Source: Topomyia yanbarensis
Lineage: Eukaryota > Arthropoda > Insecta > Diptera > Culicidae
DNA: 64,000 bases
Reading direction: 5' to 3'
NCBI RefSeq assembly: GCF_030247195.1
Contig: NC_080672.1
Location: 184,512,310-184,576,309, forward strand
Numbering within the stretch: position 1 is the stretch's first letter; the number at the start of each line of letters is the position of its first letter. The notes beneath the pieces were generated by a model. That model did no database searches. It was not told the origin of the DNA and saw only the letters and a program-made list of their open reading frames with translations. A program made the position numbers and the translations under genes. Below, piece after piece: positions 1-11,349 of this stretch.

Positions 1-1
1 G

Positions 2-1857
2 ATCGAACTCGGATGACACTCTGTTGAAGGTCCGCTGCAAACCAATGATGGCACCGTTTACTCCATAGTTAGTCCGGCGAAGAGGTAATCGGAGGAATAA
101 ATTATTGCGAAGGGCGCGAGGGCGAACATTCATATTTATCGCACTGAGAAGCTCGGGGCAGTCAATTCGATCTTGTAAAATATCCGAAATCGTCATAGCA
201 CGGAATAGATCCCGTCGCACTTGCAATGTATCGAGTCCAATAAGCAAACCCCGGCTTTCATAACTTGGCAGCTGGTGAGGATTGCTCCAAGGCAATCGAC
301 GAAGGGCAAACCGAACAAATCTGCGCTGTACTGTCTCAATTCGATGGACACCGTTGAGATAATGAGGGTTCCACACAACTGAACAATATTCCAGAGTTGA
401 TCGAACGAGTGAGCAGTAGAGAGATTTCAAGCAGTAAATATCTGAAAAGTGCTTAGATATTCTCATTATGAACCCCAAACAGCGTGATGCCTTTGCGACA
501 ATATAGCTGATATGCTGTTTAAACGTCAGTTGTTCATCGAGAAAAACTCCGAGATCTTTGACGCAATTCGCTCTGTCAATTGTGGATTCAGCTAGACAGT
601 AATTGAATCGAATTGGCGTTTTTTTCCTCGAGAACGTAATGACCGTACATTTCTTGGGGTTTAGGGTCATTCGGTTGATCTCGCACCATTCCGCAAAGGT
701 TTCCAGTTGGCGTTGAAGGAAAGCTGCATCATCAGTATTCCGTATTCTATGGTATAACTTGAGGTCGTCGGCGAAAGACAACCGTGGTCCTTCTAAACAA
801 AAGTTAACGTCGTTGAAATACAGAAGAAAAATCAATGGACCGAGATGGCTGCCTTGCGGAATACCAGATGAAACAAAGAACTCTTCGGATACACAATCAC
901 CTATCTTGACTGCTAGACGACGATCACTGAGATACGATTGCATCCAACGGAGAATATTAGTACCAAAGCCAAGTCTATCCAATTTTGCCACAGCAATAGC
1001 GTGATTTATCTTGTCAAAAGCAGCTGAAAGATCCGTGTAGATAACATCAGTTTGAAGGCCGTCCGACATAGCATCTGTAACATATGTTGTGAACGACAGA
1101 AGATTCGTAGATGTTGAACGTTTCGGCATAAATCCATGCTGAGTCTCGGAGATATACTGTTTGCAGTGGCTGGAGATGGGTTCCAACACAGCCATTTCAA
1201 ACAGCTTAGGAACTGCGCTTAGCGTTGTAATACCACGGTAATTGTCAACTACCTTTTTATCACCTTTTTTGTGAACTGGAAACATGAAGGAGGATTTCCA
1301 GAGTTCGGGAAATACTCCGGTTGATAGCGACAATTGAAACAGATGACAAAGAGGTTCAATTAGACCGGCAGAGCATTTTTTTAGAATAATAGTTGGTATA
1401 CCATCTGGGCCTGCCGAGGTTGAAGCCTTCATTTTGCTAATCGCCAGTTGTACCATATTATTGTCGATATTGATAGAGTTCAAAGACTGGTATGATTGAG
1501 GTACATTGAGAGCCGCGCGTGAAGCCTGGGTAGGTGTCAGTTTCTCGTTGGAGAAAACACTCGCGAACTTTTCAGAGAATAGTTGGCAGATCTCCTGTAA
1601 ACTAGAGCTCATACGTCCTCCATAGCTCATCGTTGAAGGCAACCCGGATTCCTTTCTTTGCTCGTTTACATGCTTCCAGAATGTTTTAGGTTCGGATTTC
1701 AACTTACGTTGCACGTTTCGCAAGTAATCGGCATGGCAACGCTTCGATGTCTTTTTATAGACTTGGTTAACATGAACGTAGTGTTGTCGCAGCATGTAGC
1801 CCCCAAACTTGGAGTACTTCTTCAGAGCGGCTCTTTTAGTCGCTTTTTTTATGAAGC
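2..1857 (-). CDS. Non-LTR retrotransposon ORF2 (endonuclease-RT linker plus reverse transcriptase), open at window edge
   Basis: Reading the minus strand in the frame whose codons begin at plus positions congruent to 2 mod 3, I found no stop from about 1857 down to base 2, about 615 codons. In order it holds a linker (WKHVNEQRKESG near 1660), the RT motif SAGPDGIP, the A-box YTDLSAAFDKINH (near 1030), SGIPQGSHLGPLIF (near 850), the catalytic SFADDLKLY (about 750-780), LGVFLDEQLTF and the RT thumb with VRSTLEYCSVVWNP. Reverse transcriptase copies element RNA at the nicked target. The 5' end, with the APE endonuclease, is missing: near 1857 the sequence changes to an oppositely oriented fragment. 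The 3' end lies outside the window. The family is shared with 2209-3223; CR1/Jockey-type is my best guess for clade. The intact frame suggests a younger copy than its neighbours. Confidence 0.8.
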
Positions 1858-2208
1858 ACGTTGTATGTTGATAGATATTCAAACATTGAAAGAACGTCGG
1901 GACTATGCTATGATCTCGTTTCTAAACGATATCGTCATGCAGCGTATTGACTCATCTTACATATTGTCAAAATTAAATTTATATGCCCCTACTCGTCAAT
2001 TACGCAATAGAAATTTGTTCGCGATAGGTCATCACCGTACAGACAATGCTAAATTCGGACCACTAAACCAGATGATGGCTGTGTATAACGAGCATTGTGA
2101 AAGTATTGACCTTACCATGCCCCGAACAAGTTTAAAACAGTTTTTCAACTCTTTAATATTTGTATAATGTAGTCTACACTTGATTGACGAAATAAATAAA
2201 TATGTAAT
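1858..2208 (+). pseudogene. 3'-terminal fragment of a non-LTR retrotransposon ORF2 with its tail
   Basis: The frame reads EARCMLIDIQTLKERRDYA and continues through SYILSKLNLYAPTRQLRN to a stop at 2165-2167. This is the standard end of CR1/Jockey-type ORF2 proteins (RCMLL...TLE.RR...LL...LN.Y.P.R.LRN); compare the end of the minus-strand element at 16248-16622. A short 3'UTR follows, ending in AAATAAATAAATA, a typical simple-repeat tail. Everything upstream of the last 100 or so residues is absent, so this is a 5'-truncated insertion. It abuts the element at 2-1857 head to head. Confidence 0.65.
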
Positions 2209-3223
2209 GGATGGATTCGCTGACGTATTGCAAACCGATGCTATTTACATGGATCTATCTGCGGCCTTCGACAAAATCAACCATGATATCGCAATAGCTG
2301 GACAAACTCGGGATTCATAGACAACTTTTGCGCTGGTTTCGTTCCTACCTCGATGGAAGGCAACTCCAAATCAGCATTAAGGACTGTCTATCTACACCAT
2401 TCTTCGCTACATCCGGCATACCACAAGGAAGCCATCTCGGTCCAGTAATATTCCTCCTCTACTTTAATGACGTCAATATCACATTGCAAGGACCCCGCCT
2501 TTCTTTCGCCGACGACATGAAATTTTTTCAACAAATACGGAATAAAATCGATCCCGAGCTTCTTCAGAGGGAACTGAACAGCTTTAGTACGTGGTGTGAT
2601 CTAAACAGAATGGTTTTAAACCCGAGCAAATGCTCGATCGTTACGTTCACGCGGAAACGCCATCCGACTCAGTTTAACTACCATTTCTTCGGCTCGAGCA
2701 TTCCAAGACACTCTCACATCAAAGATCTCGGAGTCATCATGGATTCGGCACTTACATTCAAACCACATACTTCATACATCGTGGATAAGGCATCACGACA
2801 GCTTGGGTTCATCTTCCGAATAGCGAAAAACTTCACACAGCTGCCGAGCTATGAAAACCGTTGCCAGCTAATATACCTCGATACACTCAGCATCCGGAGG
2901 GACTGCTCTCGAGCCCTGTTCGTCTCGGACTTACTCTCTGCCAGAGTGGATTGCCCTACAATCCTCGGACGTCTGGATCTTCAAGCCCGCGTTCGAGCTA
3001 TACGTAATAACTCGCTTCTGCGAGTTCCGTTCAGGAGATCCAACTATGGTTACCAGAGCGCTGTTACCGGACTCCAGCGAATTTTTAACAGTGTGGCGAT
3101 GACCTTTGACTTCAACCGGACGCGGAATGCGATAAAAGCGGTAATTTTAAAATGTAATTAGTTTAAGCAACCACCATTGGGGCCAAGGGGCCTGTTGGTG
3201 AAGGTAATAAACATAAACATAAA
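2209..3223 (+). pseudogene. Reverse transcriptase remnant, same family as 2-1857
   Basis: The frame opens with DAIYMDLSAAFDKINHDIAI, breaks after a stop at about 2318-2320, and resumes in another frame at 2328 with LRWFRSYLDGRQLQ. It then carries SGIPQGSHLGPVIFLLYF, LSFADDMKFFQ (catalytic DD present) and LGVIMDSALTF. Compared with the copy at 2-1857, an internal stretch of some 60 codons is missing after RIAKNF, joining it directly to QLPSYENRCQL. The protein ends at 3159-3161. The 3'UTR ends in ATAAACATAAACATAAA, a simple-repeat tail. The frameshift and deletion make it nonfunctional. Confidence 0.75.
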
Positions 3224-3224
3224 T

Positions 3225-3332
3225 GTCCTCCTATCAGAAAATGATGAAAAGACAATTCTTGACAATGCACAAAACTCCAAACCACATGGGGAACGTGCCA
3301 TTTGAGACAGACGCTACCGATTCCTGACGTTT
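3225..3332 (+). mobile_element. Short 3'UTR fragment of the LOA-type element seen at 6573-9360
   Basis: About 105 bp match the last 100 bp of the element ending at 9360 (AAAATGATGAAAAGAC followed by GACGCTACNGATTCCTG) with scattered differences. This is a severely 5'-truncated copy. It helps to place the natural 3' end of that element near the sequence GATTCCTG. Confidence 0.6.
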
Positions 3333-6042
3333 AGTAAAATCCATACATCTTCGGTTATAGCATATCAACATGAAATATAATTATGTTAAATTAAAGGTAA
3401 AGGCAAGTACTTTCGGTCGTCCGAACATTCTATTAGTTTTGATGTTATTTACGAGTTTGTTGAATTTATTCTTAATTTTTTCTCATTTTTTAAAGAAAAT
3501 TGAGCAATTTTGGGCAAAATAAAGCAATTTAAAAAATTTAATTTTTAGTGAAACGTATAGCCTGCTAATAACCAATGAAAATAAGCCTCTGTCAGCTTAA
3601 ATCGAATGAAAATAGAAAAAGCTAGTACATTTTTTATAGAATGATTTTTTTTAGTTTCTCTAGCCTAACTTACGGAACCATCTTGAACCCATTTTTTTCG
3701 AAGGGTTATTTCATAAAATGTTAGGGACCACACAGAGTGGCCAAACCTACGTATTTTTCCGTAGATTTCTGTCCTTTCTACGGATCTACGGATTAACTCG
3801 TGAAATCTAAAGAATTTTCAAAATTTCTTCAGAATTCTACGGAAGTTTAGTAAAAATAGTACACATTCGATTTTTTCAATCACTTTTCATTTCATGACAT
3901 CAAATATGATCATGCATGTTTTAGATTCCAAAACCAATCGAACCGTAATCGTTTGATGCATTTGAGTAGGAATATACAAGAATTCCGAATTATATTTCTG
4001 CAAAATTTCACTGGTGTTCAATCTAGAACATTTAAATTAAAGTGCGTTCATTTGGAGTGCAGAGCAACGCGAATTTCTATAATGGACGATGAGAGCTTTT
4101 TCTCATGAAGGCAAATGGGGAATACTATTGGTAGTTATAACTGAATTTCATTACATTCCTGATGTTGGTGTGACAGATCACCGATGAACTCAACAGATTA
4201 TTCGCATCGAGATAATCTGAAATAGTATAATAAGACAGAAGACTGAAGGTGAAACAAACATTGGGATATTTTGTGGAACCAGAATATCTTGTTCATATTT
4301 GTGCAGTTACTTAAAAACTAACTTCAAAATCTTTGCAGAAGTTGTTAGGATATCTGTATTGAGTTATCTATCTATATTTATATCCAGAAATTCAATATTG
4401 CACTTTTTATACGAACACGAACCAGTACAACAAAGTAATAGTTCTCGATTTTAATAGTTGCTCTTTAGAAGACCAACCCTATATTTTGGGAAAACAACTA
4501 GTGAACTTATCATCTGTTTGTGGATTTCAAGTTTCAAGCTGTGGTGCCAGATAATTCTTGAACTTGACTTCCCGACAAATTGAATAGTTTGGGTTAAAAA
4601 CAAGCTACATCTTTGGCTATTAAACATCCGACTCGTTTACGCCGCGTACTGTATTGAATCTGAGCGATGCACTTCCTGATGTGTTGTTGAAGAGTGCTTG
4701 AAAGTGGGATGCCGTGAACTGATGTGCAAAGAAACGCCACTATCATTAAAAGATCTCGCATGCTTCTTGGTTTCTGGGTGATATTGACACCATTGGAGTC
4801 GACCGTAGAGCAGTGGAAGGGGCTTTTGTGCCTTTTAAAAGAGAGGCTGTCAATATCGGTATGAGTAAAAACTCTGGCAAAATAAAGTAAACTGGAGTTA
4901 ATAGAGAACCAGGTCGCTAGCACGGTGTTAGTTCCGAGATATAAATTGACGTGGCAATAGGTTGTCGACGAGTTCATATTTCCTGTAAGACTAGTGACAT
5001 TAGTGACATGTGATAACGAATACAGCCGTGGGATAAAAAGCGGTTTGCGGCTGTAAATGGCATCTTCTACGATTTGCGTATTCAACTGAAGTCCCGCAGC
5101 CTACGGACACACACAAAACTTTCTCCATACATATCGCTGGTACTCCCTGTTGTTCTGTTCAGATATGAGGTGCGGTCGTTGAGGGAAATACTAAGTGAAT
5201 GAAGAACAGTGAGAATAGTTATGTAAGGTATGCAAACTAGGCTCGATGGAACTATTCAAGTCAGTTTTGGATATCACATACATCTGGAGCAACATCAGAT
5301 GTTACTTCAAGCTGTTCTCAACCCCTATTAGGCAGTTTTCACGCCGCCACCCGCGTTACGGTTTGGTAAGGCCAAACTGATGTCGAAGGGGGTCAATTAA
5401 GGTAGTGTGACGTATTCTTGATGGTTCCATCATTAGCGTTTCTGCATTAGAATCGGCAGACAACCTTAGTTGATTATAGGATTAGGGAATATGTTTAATG
5501 TGATAAATAATGTCTTTTTCGATAGTTGATAGAAATCCTTGAGCGTCTCATATACGGGTTTCGACGGCAATTGAGGATTCGATGAAAGAGGTCTTCTCTA
5601 TGAGACGGTCGACCGACGGCGTCGAAATGCCGGAAGAGATGAGCAGCGGTAAGCGAGTTTTACAAGAGAGAATGAGTCACTTCTTACTACCATTGAAATG
5701 AAATCTGTAAGTAGCACGAACAAATATCTAATTTCAGGAACTGTACGAGATAGTGATGGGCCTGTCTTTGACTGGCATGGTCCATTCTCATTGGTTCGGA
5801 AGTCGTCTTGGGTGGTTGGTAGATATGTGCTCCTACTTGCAAGTAGATCAATTCACTTGGGTGGGAGACATGTTGACCCTGCTAGTTGTCAACTCTTTTG
5901 ACCTTGGGTATGAGGCTAGCTCAGGAAAGGAGTGCAGGACTGACACCTACGAGATAGTTAATTGTTCAGGACTTGATTATTCATCTCGACCAAGCAGACC
6001 AGCTCTCAAAAATGATAAGCAGCCCTTTCGAGTCGGTATTGT
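3333..6042. other. No recognisable gene; AT-rich unassigned sequence
   Basis: I see no convincing coding sequence. A minus-strand open frame at 4594-5085 (163 codons) shows no motif I recognise, has no splice context, and lies in sequence of ordinary intergenic composition. A short palindromic-looking start (GTAGATTTCTGTCCTTTCTACGGATCTACGG near 3760) suggests an old repeat. 5690-6042 has two short overlapping frames without family features. Confidence 0.4.
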
Positions 6043-6572
6043 CTGTTCGAGTCGAACCAGGTGGACAATCGATTCGAGCAAACTTTATGGGGGATAGTGG
6101 ATAAATATTTCTTATGTCCTTTATGGACAGAGATTCTTTTTGTGAAACCCTAAAATATTTTCACTCGTCTAGCTACTCAGCGTAATGATAATAGAAAAAT
6201 GAGGGTTTGCGTGGTCCATAATGTAATGAATACGTATATTGACTAGAACAGGGATAATCGAAGTTATAAGATTAAAATGAAAAAGCGCAGTTGTTCTTAG
6301 ACTATATTAAACAAGCATTTTGGTGATAATTCAATCTGATGCAACAACCATTTTAAACAGTCATTAATGCACACTAGAACAGAAAGAATAACTTGTAGAA
6401 CAGCTGGAGAGAATTTAGTATTTGTGGTCATTACGGATTACAGCACTATCTGATTTACTTAATAGTCGATTGATCCGCTTCAGACCTAGGAGACCCAAGA
6501 CTGCCCATATATGCATAAGAGTCCCATATTGAAAAACAGGGGTTACGATGGGTCACTTTATTCGAGGTTAAC
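6043..6572. repeat. Left copy of a 530-bp direct repeat flanking a LOA-type element
   Basis: This block matches 9360-9889 base for base at a constant offset of 3317, with about a dozen substitutions and no indels by hand count. It ends exactly where the element's 5' untranslated region begins. The block has no coding content. It starts TGTTCGAG and ends GTTAAC, so it does not show the TG...CA ends of an LTR. Confidence 0.85.
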
Positions 6573-7013
6573 TGGCTGTGGTCCACTAGAAGGTTGATAA
6601 CTCTATTATCTTTCTCCGGAAAAACCAGCCTAGAGGCCGTGTGGCATCCGGCGGGTTGAAGTATGTCAACCAAGAATTGACCCACTGGGTTCCTGTTCCC
6701 ATGTCGTAGGAGGCGACTGAAAACAGGAGTCCTCAAGTCAAGGTGTTACTCCGTGCCGAGGACTGAATGGCTGGCAGGACTAAAATATGCCAGTCGCGCA
6801 CGGAGTGTCGTGGGTCTTACCCATGCTGTGTTATGCGAATCTCTGACACAGTGTATGTTCGTTTCTTCGCAAATCGTGGGATTCAAATGATCTTCATGTC
6901 CCTAATACCCATTTCGGGGTTCGCTATATGCGATTATAAGCCAACGTGTTTGGTATCTTCTAGTGTCTGTACAACAAGTGCTGATGATGAAATGTGTAGT
7001 GCTGTAATCGAAT

Positions 7014-7905
7014 ATGGTTAGAGTAGCACAAATTAAACTTCAGCATAAACGTACAGCAACTATGAATCTATCTCGCCTTGTGCAGGAAGGGAAAGCTTCC
7101 ATAGCTTTGGTTCAAGAACCGTATTTCCATAAAGGAAACTTCTATGTTGGAAAGCTGCTTAACCCCGTCTTCGTAGCTTTCAACAAAAATGGCGTGACAA
7201 ATCCACGTGAAATGCCTCGTGCATGTATACTTGCGAATAGTGCAATTGACGCTTGTCTTATATCGGACCTCACAACTCGTGATATTTGTACTGTCATGGT
7301 AAATATGACTGTTGACAACATAAACAAGAAATGATGACTTCAAAAGGGTTGTGTCATACTGTGGCAGAAATGGGTTTCCTCTCATAATCGGCAGTGATGC
7401 AAATTCACACCACATAATTTGGGGCAGCTCTGATATCAATTTGAGAGGCACCGAATTGATGGAATACTTAAGTAGTACAAATCTGCACATTCTTAATGCA
7501 GGAAACCACCCAACTTTTGCACGAGCTGGCAGAGAAGAGGTGTTAGATGTAACTCTCTGCTCTGACAGTATTACGCATGAGTTGACAAACTGGCTCGTAC
7601 CAAACGAGCTCGAACCGTCGTTATCTGATCATAAGTACATCGTTTTTGATCATTTAAACGTCTCGCTAGATATCGTCACCTATCGTAATCCCAAATCTAC
7701 GAACTGGGACCTCTACGAAGAGGGCTTGGCGACTAGGTTTCATGGGTATCTTCCGACGATTGAATCTCCAAGTGATTTGGATGAGGTCGTGGATAAAACA
7801 AGCTCACTCATAGTAGCAGCATACCAAGAGGCTTGTCCGCTTCGAGTTATGCATGCTTCTAGAGGAACACCTTGGTGGAATACCGAACTTGGCACTCTTG
7901 AACAT
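7014..7905 (+). pseudogene. APE-type endonuclease region of the LOA-type element, frameshifted
   Basis: The first frame (ATG at 7014) reads IKLQHKRTATMNLSRLV and ALVQEPYFHKGNFYVG, where the Asn/Gln-rich start and QEP hold the metal-binding Glu. It stops at 7334. After a short lost or shifted stretch, the frame from 7351 continues with PLIIGSDANSHHIIWGS (the GDxN catalytic motif, here GSDAN), VLDVTLCSD and PSLSDHKYIVF (the SDH motif). It then enters the endonuclease-RT linker (TPWWNTELGTLEHKT). The domain nicks target DNA to prime reverse transcription. The break between 7320 and 7351 disables it. Confidence 0.75.
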
Positions 7906-9004
7906 AAAACCACTACATGTGTTTCTGAAACAAGAAGCACTTTCTTGTGCATACCGTCTTAAGGTTACTGGGCTCTGGAACAGTAACCCAATAGATCGTG
8001 TAACTAGCCACACAAGACTGTGGCCCCAAATGGTTACTTGGGATGAATATACACTTGCTCCCAGTGATCTTACACTCACATGTAGTTTTCCTTCTAAAAC
8101 TTTAAATGTGAGAATTCCTCTTCGTGAGGAATGGCTGTCTGGCTGGATGGAGTGACAACTTGAAGAATACGTAGTTTGTTATACGGACGGTTCTTTGTTG
8201 GAGGGCCGAGCCGGTGCTGGCGTCTATTGTCATGAGATCAGATTAAACCAATCTCATTCGCTTGGTAGATACTGTACCGTATTCCAAGCAGAAATCATTG
8301 CGATTCTGTGTGGCGTACAATCCGCACTTCAACAGGGAATTTGCGGTAAAAGAATCTATTTTTGCTCTGACAGTCAGGCTGCCCTGAAAGCATTTAGTTC
8401 GGCAGATTCGAGATCGAAATTAGTAATCGCATGTCGAACTCAAATCGAAGAACTTAGCATTTCAAATGATATCTACCTTCTATGGGTACCCGGTCATTCC
8501 GGTATTACTGGAAATGAATGGGCGGACGAATTGGCTAGAGCTGGCGCTGCGACTGATTTCGTTGGTCCAGAACCAGTTCTACCACTGTCAATAAGTTGGA
8601 TAAAGCTCAAGATTCGCTCTTGGGCTGCATTCGAACATGCCAACCATTGGCGTAGCTTGCAAACTTGCGTTCAAACAAAGGCTTTTCTGCCGGATGTGAA
8701 TCCGAAAATGTCAAGAAATTTGTTGCATTTTTCCAAGCACAACTGCAGTATTCTGGTCAGGGCACTGACTGGACATTGCAAACTCAATTATCACATGGCT
8801 ACTACTCAGCGCGCTGAGTATTATTCATGTGATCTTTGTGAATCCGATTACGGAACATCATATCATTTGATATGCAATTGCCCTGTATTAATGCAATTGC
8901 GCATCCGGATTTTTGGTTCTCCATACATAGATGAACCTATGTACAGAGAGCTGAAATTTAAGGATATGCTTTTGTTCTCAACCCAGTGTGGTAAAGAGCT
9001 ATAG
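7906..9004 (+). pseudogene. RNase H domain and C-terminus of the LOA-type element
   Basis: The frame starts in the post-RT segment (KPLHVFLKQEALSCAYRLK), meets one in-frame TGA at 8153-8155, then reads YTDGSLLEGRAGAGVY, QAEIIAI, SDSQAALKAF and PGHSGITGNEWADELA. These supply the RNase H catalytic Asp-Glu-Asp-Asp set and the conserved HSG. The C-terminal part carries Cys-rich CDLCESDYGTSYHLICNC. The stop is at 9002-9004. RNase H would degrade the RNA strand after reverse transcription. The single TGA aside, the domain is intact, although the reverse transcriptase it would follow is deleted. Confidence 0.85.
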
Positions 9005-9359
9005 TTTTTTAGCCGTATTTGAATGACAATATCTCTTCGGGGGTGTTGTCGTTCTGTTATCTCAATATCCCCTCGGGGGTGTTGATATATCCGCTCACTG
9101 TTTGAGTAGAGGTTCTAAATCCCTCCGGGGGTTGGAAGTTTTATTCCTGCTGATGTAGCACCTGCAGATCGTTCAGCATCACTCCGGGGGTGCAGAATGC
9201 TCTGTTTTAATTGTTCTGTGTCGTTGTTTTCCTTACCCCTAACCTTACCACTTCCCCAATCCTTCCCATCAGGAAAATGATGAAAAGACGATTCTTGGCA
9301 AGGCACAAATCTCCAATCAACATGGGCCATTTGAGCCAGACGCTACTGATTCCTGATTC

Positions 9360-9889
9360 CTGTTCGAGTCGAACCAAGTGGACAATCGGTTCGAGCAAAC
9401 TTTATGGGGGATAGTGGATAAATATTTCTTATGTCCTTTATGGACAGAGATTCTTTTTGTGAAACCCTAAAATATTTTCACTCGTCTAGCTACTCAGCGT
9501 AATGATAATAGAAAAATGAGGGTTTGCGTGGTCCACAATGTAATGAATACGTATATTGACTAGAACAGGGATAATCGAAGTTATAAGATTACAATGAAAC
9601 AGCGCAGTTGTTCTTAGACTATAATAAACAAGCATTTTGGTGGTAATTCAATCTGATGCAACAACCATTTTAAACAGTCATTAATTCACACTAGAACAGA
9701 AAGAATAACTTGTAGAACAGCTGGTGAGAATTTAGTATTTGTGGTCATTACGGATTACAGCACTATCTGATTTACTTAATAGTCGATTCATCCGCTTCAG
9801 ACCTAGGAGACCCAAGACTGCCCATATATGCATAAGAGTCCCATATTGAAAAACAGGGGGTACGATTGGTCACTTTATTCGAGGTTAAC
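9360..9889. repeat. Right copy of the 530-bp direct repeat
   Basis: See 6043-6572. It starts directly after the 3' end of the LOA-type element and is followed by unrelated sequence. With the left copy it forms the geometry of a target-site duplication of exceptional length, or of a segmental tandem duplication. Confidence 0.85.
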
Positions 9890-10147
9890 CAAACTATGTA
9901 CAAGCCTAGAAAATCAGCAGTTCTAATTTTATTTGAATAGTATGAATACCGCAGATATTTAAAAAATTCTAGCGATTGTTTGTTTTTTTGAGCTGTAGCT
10001 GCTTACTCAGTTCATTAAGACTCCATCATCACTGAATCAATGAGATATGCTGATACACGTCTCTTTAAGCCTCGATTCGATGGTTTGCGCAGTGGAGCTT
10101 TGGGAAATGGCTAAAAGTCTTCAATTGAAATTAATTGCTTGACACTT

Positions 10148-10236
10148 TACATTAATAGTAGTGAGCTATACTGCCGTTCTACGCATAATTGTCCCATGTA
10201 TATAGGGAATCCCATAGAACATGGGACAAATATGCT
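10148..10236. repeat. Short hairpin-forming inverted repeat
   Basis: CTATACTGCCGTT...ATTGTCCCATGT is followed after about 18 bases by ACATGGGACAAAT...AACGGCAGTATAG. The arms are about 34 bases with a few mismatches. It could be a small MITE or a transcribed hairpin. The rest of 9890-11190 shows no gene. Confidence 0.6.
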
Positions 10237-10769
10237 TATAACGGCAGTATAGTGCCTCCAAACGACCTATCCTGCCTCCAAGCGTATGTTTCATGTTGAT
10301 GCACGCATTTTTTTCTTTCAAAGCAAAAAATATCGAAATCCAGCAAAATTTCAGCTTTAATTATTATGTCAGAAAAAACTCCCTTGACGATTTTTACATT
10401 GATTAAATATACTGTACTGAGGACGAAAGACAATAGGTTTTCGCAGAACAACACATTCGAAAAATTAAACGACGCCGTAACTACTACAGCCAATCCCCGT
10501 TAACAACCGAAATGACAATCGTAAACGATGTTCTCTACCATGTATCTAATTCATGCAACATAAGCGACCTCTGCACTATACCTACTTTCCCCCGTACCTA
10601 TTTGACCCCATTCTACTCTACATGTGTCATACAAAAAAAATATCTCTCTGATACAAAATTCTATGTAAACTAAATCCGCATAAAGTCATAAAGTTCATAT
10701 CTTGAAATTCTATAAGTGTTCAACTATGTTTTACATTTCTTACAAAAGAAATGTATAGAATTCGCTCAA

Positions 10770-10890
10770 ACTTTGACAACTTTTTCCGAGGCCCGGAGGG
10801 CCGAGTTTCATATACCAATCGACTCAGCTCGACAAATTGGAACAATGTCTGTATGTGTGTGTGTGGGTATGTATGTATGTGCACTAATGT
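10770..10890 (-). mobile_element. Fragment of the (ACAT)n-containing repeat family
   Basis: GAGGCCCGGAGGGCCGAG, then a CATATACC...GACTCAG...CGAC stretch, then TGTATGTGTGTGTGTGGG is the reverse complement of the end of the repeat copies at 55370-55489 and 56510-56652. It shows that this family is dispersed on both strands of the window. Confidence 0.55.
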
Positions 10891-11349
10891 CATGTAATTA
10901 TCTCAGCAACCGCTGAACCGATATTAACGAAATTAGTTTCAAATGAAAGGCCCAACGTTGCGATTCGACACCATTATTTTTGTTTTTCGATATGTTGTTT
11001 ACTTTTTGAGATATGAGTGATTTTGTCAAAACACGAAGAGTTTTAAGCAAATAACTTTCGAACAAAGCGATTACATCGCGCATACTTCATATAATAGAAA
11101 GCTTATGAAAATACCTTTTCGAACAAGCTATAGATTGTCAAAATCCGTTTACGAGCGGCGGAGATATTAAACACTTTGTATTTTCATTCCTCGCTCACCA
11201 ATTTCTACTAAAATTCCACGAAGATCCGTCCGAAAATCTTTAAAATCGTGACCGACCATATTAGATTCCGATGAAACTTTACACATTTCACCGGCATGGA
11301 AGACTAAACATTTTCCACAGGTAATAAGATTATGTTGACTCAAGAGCAA

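Larger units (their letters stand above)
6573..9360 (+). mobile_element. Internally deleted LOA-type non-LTR retrotransposon
   Basis: It has a 5' leader (6573-7013), an APE-type endonuclease region, then an RNase H region, and a 3'UTR (9005-9360) with four near-repeats of CCCCTCGGGGGTGTTG-like sequence. RNase H downstream of the RT position, together with an APE endonuclease, is the arrangement of LOA/I-type elements (Lian-like in Aedes). The reverse transcriptase is missing between about 7905 and 7912. The element lies precisely between the 530-bp direct repeats at 6043-6572 and 9360-9889. Confidence 0.75.

Noticed and set aside
4594..5085. Minus-strand 163-codon frame as a gene
   Set aside because: No recognisable domain, no splice or promoter context; length is possible by chance in 64 kb.
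5330..5420. Possible rRNA-like segment (GGTTTGGTAAGGCC area)
   Set aside because: No extended match to rRNA that I could recognise.
6043..9889. Calling the 530-bp repeats LTRs of an LTR retrotransposon
   Set aside because: The enclosed sequence is a LOA-type non-LTR element with its own 5' and 3' ends; repeats lack TG...CA ends and no 4-6 bp duplication is seen outside them.
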